A DNA stretch of 64,000 nucleotides from UBA11872 sp965198285 (GTDB lineage Bacteria > Chloroflexota > UBA11872), in the NCBI GenBank assembly GCA_965198285.1, contig OZ240251.1, forward strand, positions 3,038,001-3,102,000, read 5' to 3'. The notes beneath the pieces were generated by a model, which saw only the letters and a program-made list of their open reading frames with translations, did no database searches and was not told the DNA's origin. Position numbers and translations under genes: made by a program. This document shows, piece by piece, positions 18,756 through 26,759 of the stretch. The number at the start of each line of letters is the position of its first letter. The stretch's first letter is position 1.

Positions 18756-19711
18756 TACGCGGGCTTCCACACGACGCGCGGGGTCGAGCACCCAGCCTGC
18801 CCGACAGCAAGCCCCAGAAAGTCGCCCTGGCCGTCATACAGTCGGTGCAGGCCCGCGGTGGCGCGGTTGAGGGCGCGCCCGTGACTGAACGCAACCCGCG
18901 CGCTGTCGCTGAGGATGGCCGCCGGCAAGTGTTCGACCGCGGTATCCGGCGCATAGAGCAGCGTGTCGAGGTAGCCCTCGCGCGCCGCAATGTCGAGCTG
19001 CCACATCTCGGTTGCCGCTCGCAGCGTGAAGGGTCCGACTCGGGTTCGCACCAGTCCGAACAGCATGGCCCCGCAGCCGAGCGCCGTGCCAAGATCGCGG
19101 GCCAGCGCCCGAATGTACGTGCCGGACGAGCATTCGATTCGGAGACCAGCCAGCAGGGCGTCGCTGGAGTCCTTCCCGCCCGTAAAGCGCAGGCGACCGT
19201 CAGCCACACGCACGCCTATGCGGCCCGCCGCCACGAGATCCAGCGTACGAACGTGAACTTGACGCGGCTCTAGATCTAGCTGCCGGCCGGCGCGGGCGGA
19301 CCGATAGGCGCGCACGCCTCCCACCTGCACAGCGGAGTAGTCCGGCGGACGTTGTTCGATCGCACCCGTGAAGGCCGGGAGCAGCTCCTCGACCGCGCGC
19401 GGCGGCGGCGGCCGGCGGGGCCCGGTGGTTGGATGCGTCTCAAGGTCGTAGGAAGGCGTCTCCACGCCAAAGAGCACGGCGGCCTCGTAAGTCTTGGGCA
19501 TTTCCAGGATGTAGCCGCTCAGCCGCGTGGCACGCCCCATGGCAAGTGGCAGGACTCCCCACGCCAGCGGGTCGAGGGTGCCGCAGTGTCCCACGCGCCG
19601 CACGCCGACGGCGCGGCGTACGCGCCCGACGGCCTGCGTGGAACCGACCCCAATTGGCTTACAGACATTGAGGAATCCGCCATCGGGTGGCCCCTGCCCA
19701 TCAGGCGCCAT
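18755..19711 (-). CDS. truB: tRNA pseudouridine(55) synthase
   Basis: A TruB that isomerises U55 in the T-loop of tRNAs. The catalytic aspartate lies in VGHCGTLDPLAWGVLPL, and the N-terminal GFLNVCKPIGVGSTQAVGRV matches the family. A PUA-like tail completes the roughly 318 residues. The ATG at 19,711 (MAPDGQG) overlaps the end of rbfA by 11 nt; an in-frame start at 19,750 would lie deeper in rbfA and is less likely. It is part of the nusA-ylxR-infB-rbfA-truB-ribF operon. Confidence 0.93.
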   Translation of the reverse strand: MAPDGQGPPDGGFLNVCKPIGVGSTQAVGRVRRAVGVRRVGHCGTLDPLAWGVLPLAMGRATRLSGYILEMPKTYEAAVLFGVETPSYDLETHPTTGPRRPPPPRAVEELLPAFTGAIEQRPPDYSAVQVGGVRAYRSARAGRQLDLEPRQVHVRTLDLVAAGRIGVRVADGRLRFTGGKDSSDALLAGLRIECSSGTYIRALARDLGTALGCGAMLFGLVRTRVGPFTLRAATEMWQLDIAAREGYLDTLLYAPDTAVEHLPAAILSDSARVAFSHGRALNRATAGLHRLYDGQGDFLGLAVGQAGCSTPRVVWKPA

Positions 19712-20087
19712 CGTTGGGCTGAGCCGTGAGGGCTTGCGCTGCATCGTCAACCGCCTGATCGGCGTGGCGCTGGGTAATCGCCTCGGCGCTCAGCATCTCC
19801 GGGTCGAGCTGAAAGCGAACATGCGGGATGCGGTAGACGCGAATGCGAGCTGCGAGTTCGCGGCGGACAAACGTTGATGCGCGCTGCAGGGCGGCCACCG
19901 ACTCCTCAGCGACGCGAGCGTCGCCCAGCGGCGTTACAAACACGATGGCCTGCGTCAGATCTGTCGAAAGCGATACGCGCTGCACGGTGACAAACCCAAT
20001 CGCCGGATCGTCGAGGCGGCGCTCTATGACGTCGCTGACCTCACGCGCGATCTGGGCTTCGATCCGTTGCGCACGGCGCGTAGCGAT
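19701..20087 (-). CDS. rbfA: 30S ribosome-binding factor A, apparent ATC start
   Basis: A 128-residue RbfA, a KH-fold factor that matures 16S rRNA helix 1 in the small subunit. Family features are clear: ATRRAQRIEAQIAREV, DDPAIGFVTVQRVSLSTDL, AIVFVTPLG. No ATG, GTG or TTG exists near the family N terminus. The nearest in-frame candidates are ATG 20,186 (99 nt upstream, deep inside infB, adding about 33 foreign residues) and TTG 20,174. Instead two ATC codons (20,090 and 20,087) follow a GGAGG at 20,099-20,095. The second is 7 nt from it, the same spacing as the nusA GTG, and gives M-A-T-R-R. An AUC start is therefore inferred. Confidence 0.88.
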   Translation of the reverse strand: MATRRAQRIEAQIAREVSDVIERRLDDPAIGFVTVQRVSLSTDLTQAIVFVTPLGDARVAEESVAALQRASTFVRRELAARIRVYRIPHVRFQLDPEMLSAEAITQRHADQAVDDAAQALTAQPNDGA

Positions 20088-20094
20088 GATGCGG

Positions 20095-20099
20095 CCTCC
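20095..20099 (-). promoter_or_regulatory. Ribosome-binding site of rbfA pointing at an ATC codon
   Basis: GGAGG on the minus strand lies between the infB stop (20,104) and rbfA. It is 7 nt upstream of ATC 20,087 and 4 nt upstream of ATC 20,090. No standard start codon falls within its reach. Confidence 0.7.
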
Positions 20100-20103
20100 G
20101 GAG

Positions 20104-21987
20104 CTACGGCATCCGTTCTTCGGTGTGGCTGGCCTCGATGACGTCGGCGAGTTGAATCTTCGTGGTGGTCTCAATCGCCAGCCCACAATCGAAGCCTTGC
20201 CGAACCTCGTCTACCACATCGGAGAACCGGCGAACCGTCAGGACGTGGCCGGCGCCAATCTCCTCGTCGCCGCGCAGAATCCGCACCCGGGCGCCGGTGT
20301 ATACGCGACCAGAGAGCACCATGCCGCCCACGATCTGGCGCGCGCGCTCGGTGCGGAACTCGCCGCGTATCTCAAGCCGGCCGTCGACCACATCAACCTG
20401 CTCAGGCTTAATTGAACCCTTGAGCGCCGCGTCAACGTCGTCGATCAGCTCATAGATCGTGCGGTAGGTACGCACGTCAACGTTCTGACGTTCGGCTTCC
20501 GCTGCCGCCGTGGCGTCAACGCGTGCATTGAACGCAAGCACCAGGCCTTTCGCGGCCGACGCAAGGTTCACATCCGACTCGGAAACGGATCCCACACCCT
20601 CAAACACCACCATGGCGCGGGCTCGCTCGTCGCCCAGCTGGTCAATCGACTTCACCACGGCGTCAACGGACCCGGCGGTATCCGCTTTAACGACCAGATT
20701 GATTTGCTGGAGGCGGCCCGCCGTCATCTGCGCAGCGAGTGATTCGAGGCTTAGTCGCATGGCCTGATCGCCGCTGCCACGCGCCGGCGCGCGGACTTGC
20801 CGCCGGCGCCGCTTGCGCTGGCGCGCTACAACACTGAGCGGATCGCCAACCTCCGGCATCGCGTCCAGACCCATGACTTGAACGGGCGAGGAGGGCCGAG
20901 CGGATCTGATCCGCCCCCCGCTGTCGTCAAACAGCGCCCGCACGCGGCCGTTGATCTCACCAGTTGTGATGGTGTCGCCAACCTTCAGCGTGCCGCCCTG
21001 CACCAGTACAGTTGCAACCGGTCCCTGACTGTGATCGAGTCGGGTTTCGATGATCGTGCCCTCGGCTGGGCCATCCACGGGGGCGCGCAACTCCTCGAGC
21101 TCGGCCGTCAGGTTGATGTATTCGAGCAGATCGTCGATACCCCGACCCTCGAGGGCCGATAGCGGGACCGCTACCACGTCCCCGCCGAAGTCTTCGACGA
21201 CGATTTCGTGCTCCGTGAGTTGCTGAAGCACTCGATTCGGGTTGGCGGCCTGCAGATCGATCTTGTTGACCGCGATGATGATCGGAACGCTGGCCGCCTT
21301 GGCGTGCCCAATGGCTTCCACCGTCTGCGGCATGATGCCGTCATCGGCGGCAACCACGATCACGACTATGTCCGTAACGCCCGCCCCGCGAGCGCGCATG
21401 GCGGTGAAGGCCTCGTGCCCAGGCGTGTCAATGAAGGTAATAGCACTTCCGTTCACCGGAACCTGATAGGCCCCTATGTGCTGGGTGATGCCCCCGTATT
21501 CGGTTTCAACCACGTTGGTGTTGCGGATCGCGTCGAGCAACGTGGTCTTGCCGTGATCGACATGGCCCATCACCGTCACGACCGGTGGTCGAGGCTCACC
21601 CGCGGGAGGTGCCTCGGAATCCGGCTGCTTCAATTCCCGAGTCAGCGCGGGGACGGCATTGTCTCTATCCGCTTCGTCAATGATTGCAACACCGAGTTTG
21701 CTCATGACGGCGCGCGCGGTATCGCGATCGATGGCCGCGTTTATCGTCGTCAGCACGCCACGGTTGAGCAACTCCATGATGATGTCGGTTGGCGGCACCT
21801 CGGACAGTTCCGCGATGTCGCCAATCGAGGCCGAGGCCGGCATTGCGACCTGTCGCAAGTCAATCGCCGGCTCCTCCTGGGGCTCGGCGGGCTGTTCTTC
21901 GGTGGTTGGCCCGGGCCGCTGCTGCGGCCGGCGGCGGGCGCGCGGACGGGGCGGCGGGCGGCGGCGCGTGCGCCGGCGGCGAGCCAT
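20104..21987 (-). CDS. infB: Translation initiation factor IF-2
   Basis: A 627-residue IF-2 that delivers fMet-tRNA to the 30S subunit and promotes subunit joining. The N-terminal region is short and Arg-rich (ARRRRTRRRPPPRPRARR) rather than the long extension of enterics. GTPase motifs are GHVDHGKTTL, DTPGHEAF and NKID. Domains II-IV follow, ending at the infB-type C terminus with the stop at 20,104. ATG 21,987 is 1 nt after the ylxR stop. Of the small translation genes in this operon it alone keeps an ATG with clear family fit. Confidence 0.95.
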   Translation of the reverse strand: MARRRRTRRRPPPRPRARRRPQQRPGPTTEEQPAEPQEEPAIDLRQVAMPASASIGDIAELSEVPPTDIIMELLNRGVLTTINAAIDRDTARAVMSKLGVAIIDEADRDNAVPALTRELKQPDSEAPPAGEPRPPVVTVMGHVDHGKTTLLDAIRNTNVVETEYGGITQHIGAYQVPVNGSAITFIDTPGHEAFTAMRARGAGVTDIVVIVVAADDGIMPQTVEAIGHAKAASVPIIIAVNKIDLQAANPNRVLQQLTEHEIVVEDFGGDVVAVPLSALEGRGIDDLLEYINLTAELEELRAPVDGPAEGTIIETRLDHSQGPVATVLVQGGTLKVGDTITTGEINGRVRALFDDSGGRIRSARPSSPVQVMGLDAMPEVGDPLSVVARQRKRRRRQVRAPARGSGDQAMRLSLESLAAQMTAGRLQQINLVVKADTAGSVDAVVKSIDQLGDERARAMVVFEGVGSVSESDVNLASAAKGLVLAFNARVDATAAAEAERQNVDVRTYRTIYELIDDVDAALKGSIKPEQVDVVDGRLEIRGEFRTERARQIVGGMVLSGRVYTGARVRILRGDEEIGAGHVLTVRRFSDVVDEVRQGFDCGLAIETTTKIQLADVIEASHTEERMP

Positions 21988-21988
21988 G

Positions 21989-22282
21989 CTAGCGAACGCT
22001 CCCGGCCGCACGAACGCGACGTTCGCGCTCGACGTGTTCGATCAAGCTCTCAGCCTTGTCGTGATCAATGGACACTCCCAACTGCCTGCTCAGAATGCCG
22101 CGTGCGAGCGCCATCTGCACACATCCGTCGTCGAGGGAGAGATACGCGCCCCGACCATTGAGCCGACCCGACGAATCGCAGCGCACATCGCCCTCAGGTG
22201 TGCGCACGATTCGGATGAGTTCGCGCTTGGGCCGCTTCACGCGCGTCACAATACACGTACGAGCAGGCTCAGGGCGGGCGAT
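21989..22282 (-). CDS. ylxR: YlxR-family RNA-binding protein, apparent ATC start
   Basis: A 97-residue YlxR (DUF448) protein, a small RNA-binding factor encoded between nusA and infB in many bacteria. The family core RTCIVTRVKRPKRELIRIVR and GRLNGRGAYL is present. The only standard start, GTG 22,249, falls inside the conserved RTCIVT motif and would remove it. Upstream in frame there is an ATC at 22,282, 6 nt after GGGAG (22,293-22,289) and 2 nt after the nusA stop, giving I/M-ARPEPARTCIV, a normal length N terminus. An AUC start is inferred; a CTG at 22,288 directly abuts the GGGAG and is unlikely. Confidence 0.85.
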   Translation of the reverse strand: MARPEPARTCIVTRVKRPKRELIRIVRTPEGDVRCDSSGRLNGRGAYLSLDDGCVQMALARGILSRQLGVSIDHDKAESLIEHVERERRVRAAGSVR

Positions 22283-22284
22283 GG

Positions 22285-23475
22285 TCAGCTCCCGGGTCTG
22301 GCGGCTTCACGCCCGACGCGCTCCGCCGCTCGAGTCGAAACGTCGTCCTCAGGGATTCGAGAGGCGTCTCCGATCAGTCCATGATCGGCCTCGCCCGTTT
22401 CACCGTCCACAGAGCTCTCGGGTTCGGCAACGCCCACAGCTTCCGCTGGCTCCGCCGCGTCCCGAATCGTGATCTTGAATCCGGTCAGCCTGGCCGCCAA
22501 GCGTGCGTTCTGACCTTCACGGCCAATAGCCAGCGACACCATATCCGTCGGCACAAACACATCAGCCACCCGCTGCGTCAGATCGACGTGGACGTTGCGC
22601 ACACGCGCAGGGCTCAGCGCGTTGGCCACGTAGGCGCGCGGTTCGTCGTGGTACAGGATGATCTCGACCTTCTCCTGTCCAAGTTCGCGCAGCACGTTCT
22701 GGATGCGCGTCCCGCGCATGCCCACCGCCGAACCTACGGGGTCTAGTCCCTCCTGACGCGAGCGAACCGCCAGCTTGGTGCGCACGCCGGCATCGCGCGC
22801 GATCGCCGCAATCTCGACCAGGCCGTTCTGAATCTCGGGGACCTCGCGTTCAAAGAGCCGCCGCACAAAGTCCGCGTGCGAACGCGAGACGCGCAATTGG
22901 GCGCCCCGTCCCCCGTCCGCAACCTCAAGCAGCAGCACGCGCATGCGCTGACCGGAGCGATAGAACTCACCTGGCACCTGATCGACAGGAAGCATGATTG
23001 CTTCACCACGTCCGAGGTCAACGAAGACGCCCCGGTTCTCCACGCGGGTTACGCGCCCAACGAGCATCTGGCCCTGGTGCTCAATGAAGTGCGTGTAAAT
23101 CTCCAAGCGCTCAGCGTCTCGTAGCGCCTGCTGCATCGCCTGCCGAGCCTTCTGGGTAGCAATGCGCCCAAAGTTAGGCGGCGTGATGTCGATCTGAAAG
23201 ATCTCGCCCAGCTCCATAGTCTCGTCGTAGCTCCGAGCCTCAGCCAGGGAGATCTGGTGAATCTCGTCCGTCACCACCTCGACGACGGACTTGTTGGCAT
23301 ACACGGTCGAGTCACCCGTCTCCGGGTCGATCTCGATGTCGATGTCGTCGTAGTCGCTGTTGTAGTCCTCAAAGGCCGAAGTGATGGCCGTGCGCAGGGC
23401 ATTAACGACAGCCTCAATCTGAATGCCCTTCTCGTCGGCAAGCTGCTGCAGCGCCAACATGAAGTCACTGCGCAC
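22285..23475 (-). CDS. nusA: Transcription termination/antitermination factor NusA
   Basis: A 396-residue NusA, which binds RNA polymerase and modulates pausing, termination and antitermination. It has the N-terminal polymerase-binding domain, an S1 domain (GQMLVGRVTRVENRGVFVDL), and two KH domains (GMRGTRIQNVLRELGQEKVE; VSLAIGREGQNARLAARLTG), then a short acidic tail without the extra repeats of enterics. GTG 23,475 is chosen because GGAGG (23,487-23,483) sits exactly 7 nt upstream; an ATG is 15 nt further in. It heads the operon. The usual upstream neighbour rimP is absent. Confidence 0.94.
   Translation of the reverse strand: MRSDFMLALQQLADEKGIQIEAVVNALRTAITSAFEDYNSDYDDIDIEIDPETGDSTVYANKSVVEVVTDEIHQISLAEARSYDETMELGEIFQIDITPPNFGRIATQKARQAMQQALRDAERLEIYTHFIEHQGQMLVGRVTRVENRGVFVDLGRGEAIMLPVDQVPGEFYRSGQRMRVLLLEVADGGRGAQLRVSRSHADFVRRLFEREVPEIQNGLVEIAAIARDAGVRTKLAVRSRQEGLDPVGSAVGMRGTRIQNVLRELGQEKVEIILYHDEPRAYVANALSPARVRNVHVDLTQRVADVFVPTDMVSLAIGREGQNARLAARLTGFKITIRDAAEPAEAVGVAEPESSVDGETGEADHGLIGDASRIPEDDVSTRAAERVGREAARPGS
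22289..22293 (-). promoter_or_regulatory. Ribosome-binding site of ylxR pointing at an ATC codon
   Basis: GGGAG within the last codons of nusA, 6 nt upstream of ATC 22,282. No ATG/GTG/TTG lies at usable spacing. Confidence 0.6.
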
Positions 23476-23690
23476 GGGATAGCCTCCTCAGGACGTCTGG
23501 ACCGCTTCCCTCCCCCGGGAATAGGACGAGCCCTCGCCCGCCCATAGCGACAGTGCGGTTGGGCGTAGTCTAGCACTTTGTGCCGCTGCCGGGCGAACCT
23601 GACTCGAATTGACTCTTTGAAGCTACAAAATCTCCCCATGTGGCGCTCGTGATCCGACAAACTCCAAGTGCCTTCTGACCGCTCCAGCAG

Positions 23691-24872
23691 CTAGATCAGA
23701 CGGTCCTCATCAGCGTCAAAGACATACGCCTCCTCCACCGGAACCTTCGCGTACACCGTGGTGTTACGGTCCCACTCCTCCTCAAGCGGTCGTTTGGCGA
23801 TCACCCGCGCACCAGCGAGGTCAAAGGTGACTTCCTTGCGCTGCTCGGAGAAGTGGCTCTCCACCCAGTACACGTCAACCGGCACGGAGCCGTCCACCTG
23901 ATGATGAGTCAACTCAATCGCCTCGGGTCGAATGCCCAGATTTACCGGCGCGCCTTCGCGCCTACCCAGCGCATCGCTACGCAAGTCCACAAAGTGACCG
24001 TCCACGCGCACGCCGCCACGCTCGGCTTTCGCCGACATCAAATTCATTGGCGGCAGGCCCACAAAACCGGCCACGAACATGTTGGACGGGTTGTCATAGA
24101 TCTCGCGGTAGGTGCCGAGCTGTTGGATCTTGCCGGCCTGCATCACGACAATCCGGTCACCCATCGCCTGGGCTTCGGTCTGGTCGTGCGTGACATACAC
24201 CGTCGTGATGTTGAACCGGCGCAGCAGCCGCTTGATCTCCACCCGCGTGCGGCTGCGCAGCTTGGCGTCGAGATTCGAGAGCGGCTCGTCGAAGAGGAAG
24301 ACCGTTGGGTCGCGCACGATGCAGCGAGCAATCGCCACGCGTTGCTGCTGCCCACCGGAGAGCGCCTTTGGACGACGGTCAAGGAGCTGATCGAACCCGA
24401 CGCCCATGATCTGGGCGACGATCTCCACTCGCTCGTCAACTTCCTCCTCACGCTTGTGCATCTTGAAGAAGAATCCAAGATTCTTCTTGCTGTGCATGTG
24501 CGGATAGAGGGCGTAGTTCTGGAACACAATGCCTACGCGCCGCTCCTTGGCGCCAAGCACCGTCCAGTCCTCTTGGCCGTACCTGATCGTCCCGCTGTTG
24601 GGGTCGTCCAGCCTGATGAGGCCGGCGACAACGCGCAGCATCGTGGACTTGCCGCATCCGGACGGACCGAGAATCGCGACGGACTCGCCGTCGTGGATGT
24701 CGAGACTCACGCCGTCAATGGCATGAATATAGCCGTCGTGGTAGTTGGCCTGTCCCACGAGGTCGGACTTCTCGTCCTCGGGCGTGCCACCGGTCTGGCC
24801 GAAAATCACGGCTGCCGGGTCAGAGTCTTCCTTGAAGATCACCCGAGCGTTTCGTATCTGAACGTCAGCCAT
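23691..24872 (-). CDS. ABC transporter ATP-binding protein, MalK/UgpC type
   Basis: A 393-residue importer ATPase. Walker A is GPSGCGKST, the signature is LSGGQQQRVAIARC, Walker B is VFLFDEPLSNLD, and the switch His lies in VTHDQTEA. A C-terminal OB-type TOBE regulatory region (about residues 270-393) places it with sugar or glycerophosphodiester importers. It is odd in having a 30-residue insertion before the first conserved beta strand (residues about 16-45, with an acidic EDEKSD run). GGAGG sits 6 nt before the ATG. No permease or binding-protein gene is adjacent, so it is either an orphan shared ATPase or works with distant partners. Confidence 0.9.
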   Translation of the reverse strand: MADVQIRNARVIFKEDSDPAAVIFGQTGGTPEDEKSDLVGQANYHDGYIHAIDGVSLDIHDGESVAILGPSGCGKSTMLRVVAGLIRLDDPNSGTIRYGQEDWTVLGAKERRVGIVFQNYALYPHMHSKKNLGFFFKMHKREEEVDERVEIVAQIMGVGFDQLLDRRPKALSGGQQQRVAIARCIVRDPTVFLFDEPLSNLDAKLRSRTRVEIKRLLRRFNITTVYVTHDQTEAQAMGDRIVVMQAGKIQQLGTYREIYDNPSNMFVAGFVGLPPMNLMSAKAERGGVRVDGHFVDLRSDALGRREGAPVNLGIRPEAIELTHHQVDGSVPVDVYWVESHFSEQRKEVTFDLAGARVIAKRPLEEEWDRNTTVYAKVPVEEAYVFDADEDRLI

Positions 24873-24914
24873 CGAACGCCTCCGAGCCTGCTGTCAGCTT
24901 TGGTGGACGTGCCG

Positions 24915-25661
24915 TCACAGGCCCCGCCCCTGCGCCTCCACGCCAAATGCGTGGAGCCGGTCTTGCGTCATTCGCATTGCCACGAGTGCCAGGGTGCTCG
25001 CCATCAAGAACACCGCCGGGAAGATAACCAGCATACTGATCACAATGCTACCGACAACAACGATAAAGTAGGCGATGGACGACCCAGGCGCGCTCAGCGC
25101 CATGACCGCCGCGTTGCGAAACAGGTGGTAGATCGACATGTCATACCGGATGAACATCGGATACAGATAGGCCTGTGCCGCCGTCCATAGCACGACGAAG
25201 TACAGCGAGAGGAATCCCAACGCCTGGATGAGGAGTTGGCCCGTCCCGGTGTAGAAGATAAACCCGACGATCAAGCCGTAGAGCAGGCACAAATCCACCA
25301 CGAAGAGGATCCAGGCGCGCGCGAAGTTGAAGCGAAAACCGTGCCAGAAGTCGCGAGCCTCAACGTTCTCGTACTCCATATGGCGGTGCGCCACGTAGAA
25401 AAGTGCAGCCGTGCCTGGCCCTGCCAGCGCGCCGCCCACGACGGTCCCACCCACGACGAACACGAAGAACTGAACGCCGGTGACGGGTGCATCCGTCTGC
25501 AGCACGGCCTGCTGGAGGGCAAAAGCGCCTGGAATCCCGACGATGGGAACCAGGGGCAGCATGGCAAGGAACCACAGAAAGTTGCCGACCAAAGCTAACG
25601 CTCGGAGGTCGTAGTACACCTGCGCGAACGCCCACCACGTGTGTCGAAATACGTCAGCCAC
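24915..25661 (-). CDS. YesL-like (DUF624) integral membrane protein
   Basis: A 248-residue membrane protein with about five to six hydrophobic segments. The stretch LAGPGTAALFYVAHRHM followed by DFWHGFRFNFARAW resembles the DUF624/YesL family. In Firmicutes these are found beside carbohydrate ABC transporters, and here an MalK-type ATPase lies 42 nt downstream on the same strand, so a transport accessory role is plausible. No catalytic residues are recognised. It starts with GTG. Confidence 0.6.
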   Translation of the reverse strand: MADVFRHTWWAFAQVYYDLRALALVGNFLWFLAMLPLVPIVGIPGAFALQQAVLQTDAPVTGVQFFVFVVGGTVVGGALAGPGTAALFYVAHRHMEYENVEARDFWHGFRFNFARAWILFVVDLCLLYGLIVGFIFYTGTGQLLIQALGFLSLYFVVLWTAAQAYLYPMFIRYDMSIYHLFRNAAVMALSAPGSSIAYFIVVVGSIVISMLVIFPAVFLMASTLALVAMRMTQDRLHAFGVEAQGRGL

Positions 25662-25775
25662 AGCGCCTCTCAGCGGGAATGGCGGAAGGCGGCGCCTCCC
25701 ACATGCATGGTAGCCGAGGCTTGGGCAGCACCCTATGCCGGATTGCCCTCACACCTCGCAGGCCTGCAACTCGAC

Positions 25776-26684
25776 TCAGGCAGGCACTCGCGCAGGCAAG
25801 TGATCAATCATCTCGCGCAGCAGGTGGGTCGTCTGGTTGGTACTTCCGCAGCACGATCCGATCACTGACAGGCCGTCATCAATCCACTGCCGAGCGAACT
25901 CAACCATCTTCTCCGGCGGATACAGGTAACACACCCGGCCGTCAATGAGCTCGGGCACGCCGGCATTTGACTGGGCCATCAGCGGTCGCCGCGGACCCGC
26001 GGCTAGCATCTGGTCCAGCACCTGTGTCATTTCTTCGGGCCCGTTCCCGCAGTTGCACCCAACGACGGCGGCGCCGGCTTCCTCACAGGCGCGCATGCCG
26101 TCCGCCGGCGCCACGCCCATCATGGTGTGCAGGTTGATGTCGTAGGTCATCGTGGCGAAGACCGGCAGGCCGGTTGAACTGGCGGCCTGGATCGCAATCT
26201 GGACTTCGAGGATGTCGCTGAAGGTCTCACAGAGGAAAAAATCTACGCCGCCGGCAGCCAGTTGCTCCGCCTGAACTCGAAAGGCCTCGGTCATTCGTTC
26301 CTCGGTGACGTCGCCGAGCGGCTCCAGAAAGTCACCGCTCTGTCCTATGTCGCCAGCGACCCAGGCGTCGGTGCCGGCCACGGCCCGGGCCTGTTCAGCC
26401 GCGCCGCGATTTATGGCTTCAGACTTGTCAACCAAGCCGGCCCGTTCGAGTCGGATCAGGTTCCCACCAAACGTGTTGGTCGACAGAACGTCCGCGCCAG
26501 CGTCCAGATAGGCCTGATAAACCCCGGCCATACGGTCGGGGAAGCGCAGGGTGGCTTCCTCGGGCGCTTCCCAGTCACGGTCTGGAAAGTCGTTCAGGTT
26601 GCTTCCCATCGCACCGTCAAAGAGCAGCGGGCGACGGGCTAGCGCGCGCAGGACGGCATCAGGGGTTGTTCGATCGACAGACAT
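25776..26684 (-). CDS. Homocysteine S-methyltransferase family protein
   Basis: A 302-residue TIM-barrel methyltransferase of the MetH-N/BHMT/MHMT family that uses a zinc-bound homocysteine thiolate. The zinc cysteines are visible in VVGCNCGNG and near the C terminus in VIGSCCGSTNQTT. The N terminus LLFDGAMGSNL and the STNTFGGN loop fit the family. It is shorter than MetH and has no cobalamin or folate domains, so betaine or S-methylmethionine are likelier donors than methyl-B12. It is followed by the kinase operon after 75 nt on the same strand. Confidence 0.83.
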   Translation of the reverse strand: MSVDRTTPDAVLRALARRPLLFDGAMGSNLNDFPDRDWEAPEEATLRFPDRMAGVYQAYLDAGADVLSTNTFGGNLIRLERAGLVDKSEAINRGAAEQARAVAGTDAWVAGDIGQSGDFLEPLGDVTEERMTEAFRVQAEQLAAGGVDFFLCETFSDILEVQIAIQAASSTGLPVFATMTYDINLHTMMGVAPADGMRACEEAGAAVVGCNCGNGPEEMTQVLDQMLAAGPRRPLMAQSNAGVPELIDGRVCYLYPPEKMVEFARQWIDDGLSVIGSCCGSTNQTTHLLREMIDHLPARVPA

Positions 26685-26759
26685 GGAGAGTGTGGCTCGG
26701 GCCCGGCCAGCCGGCGCGGGCTATCGGTCGAATATAGCAACGCAACAAAGCTCGCTTGG

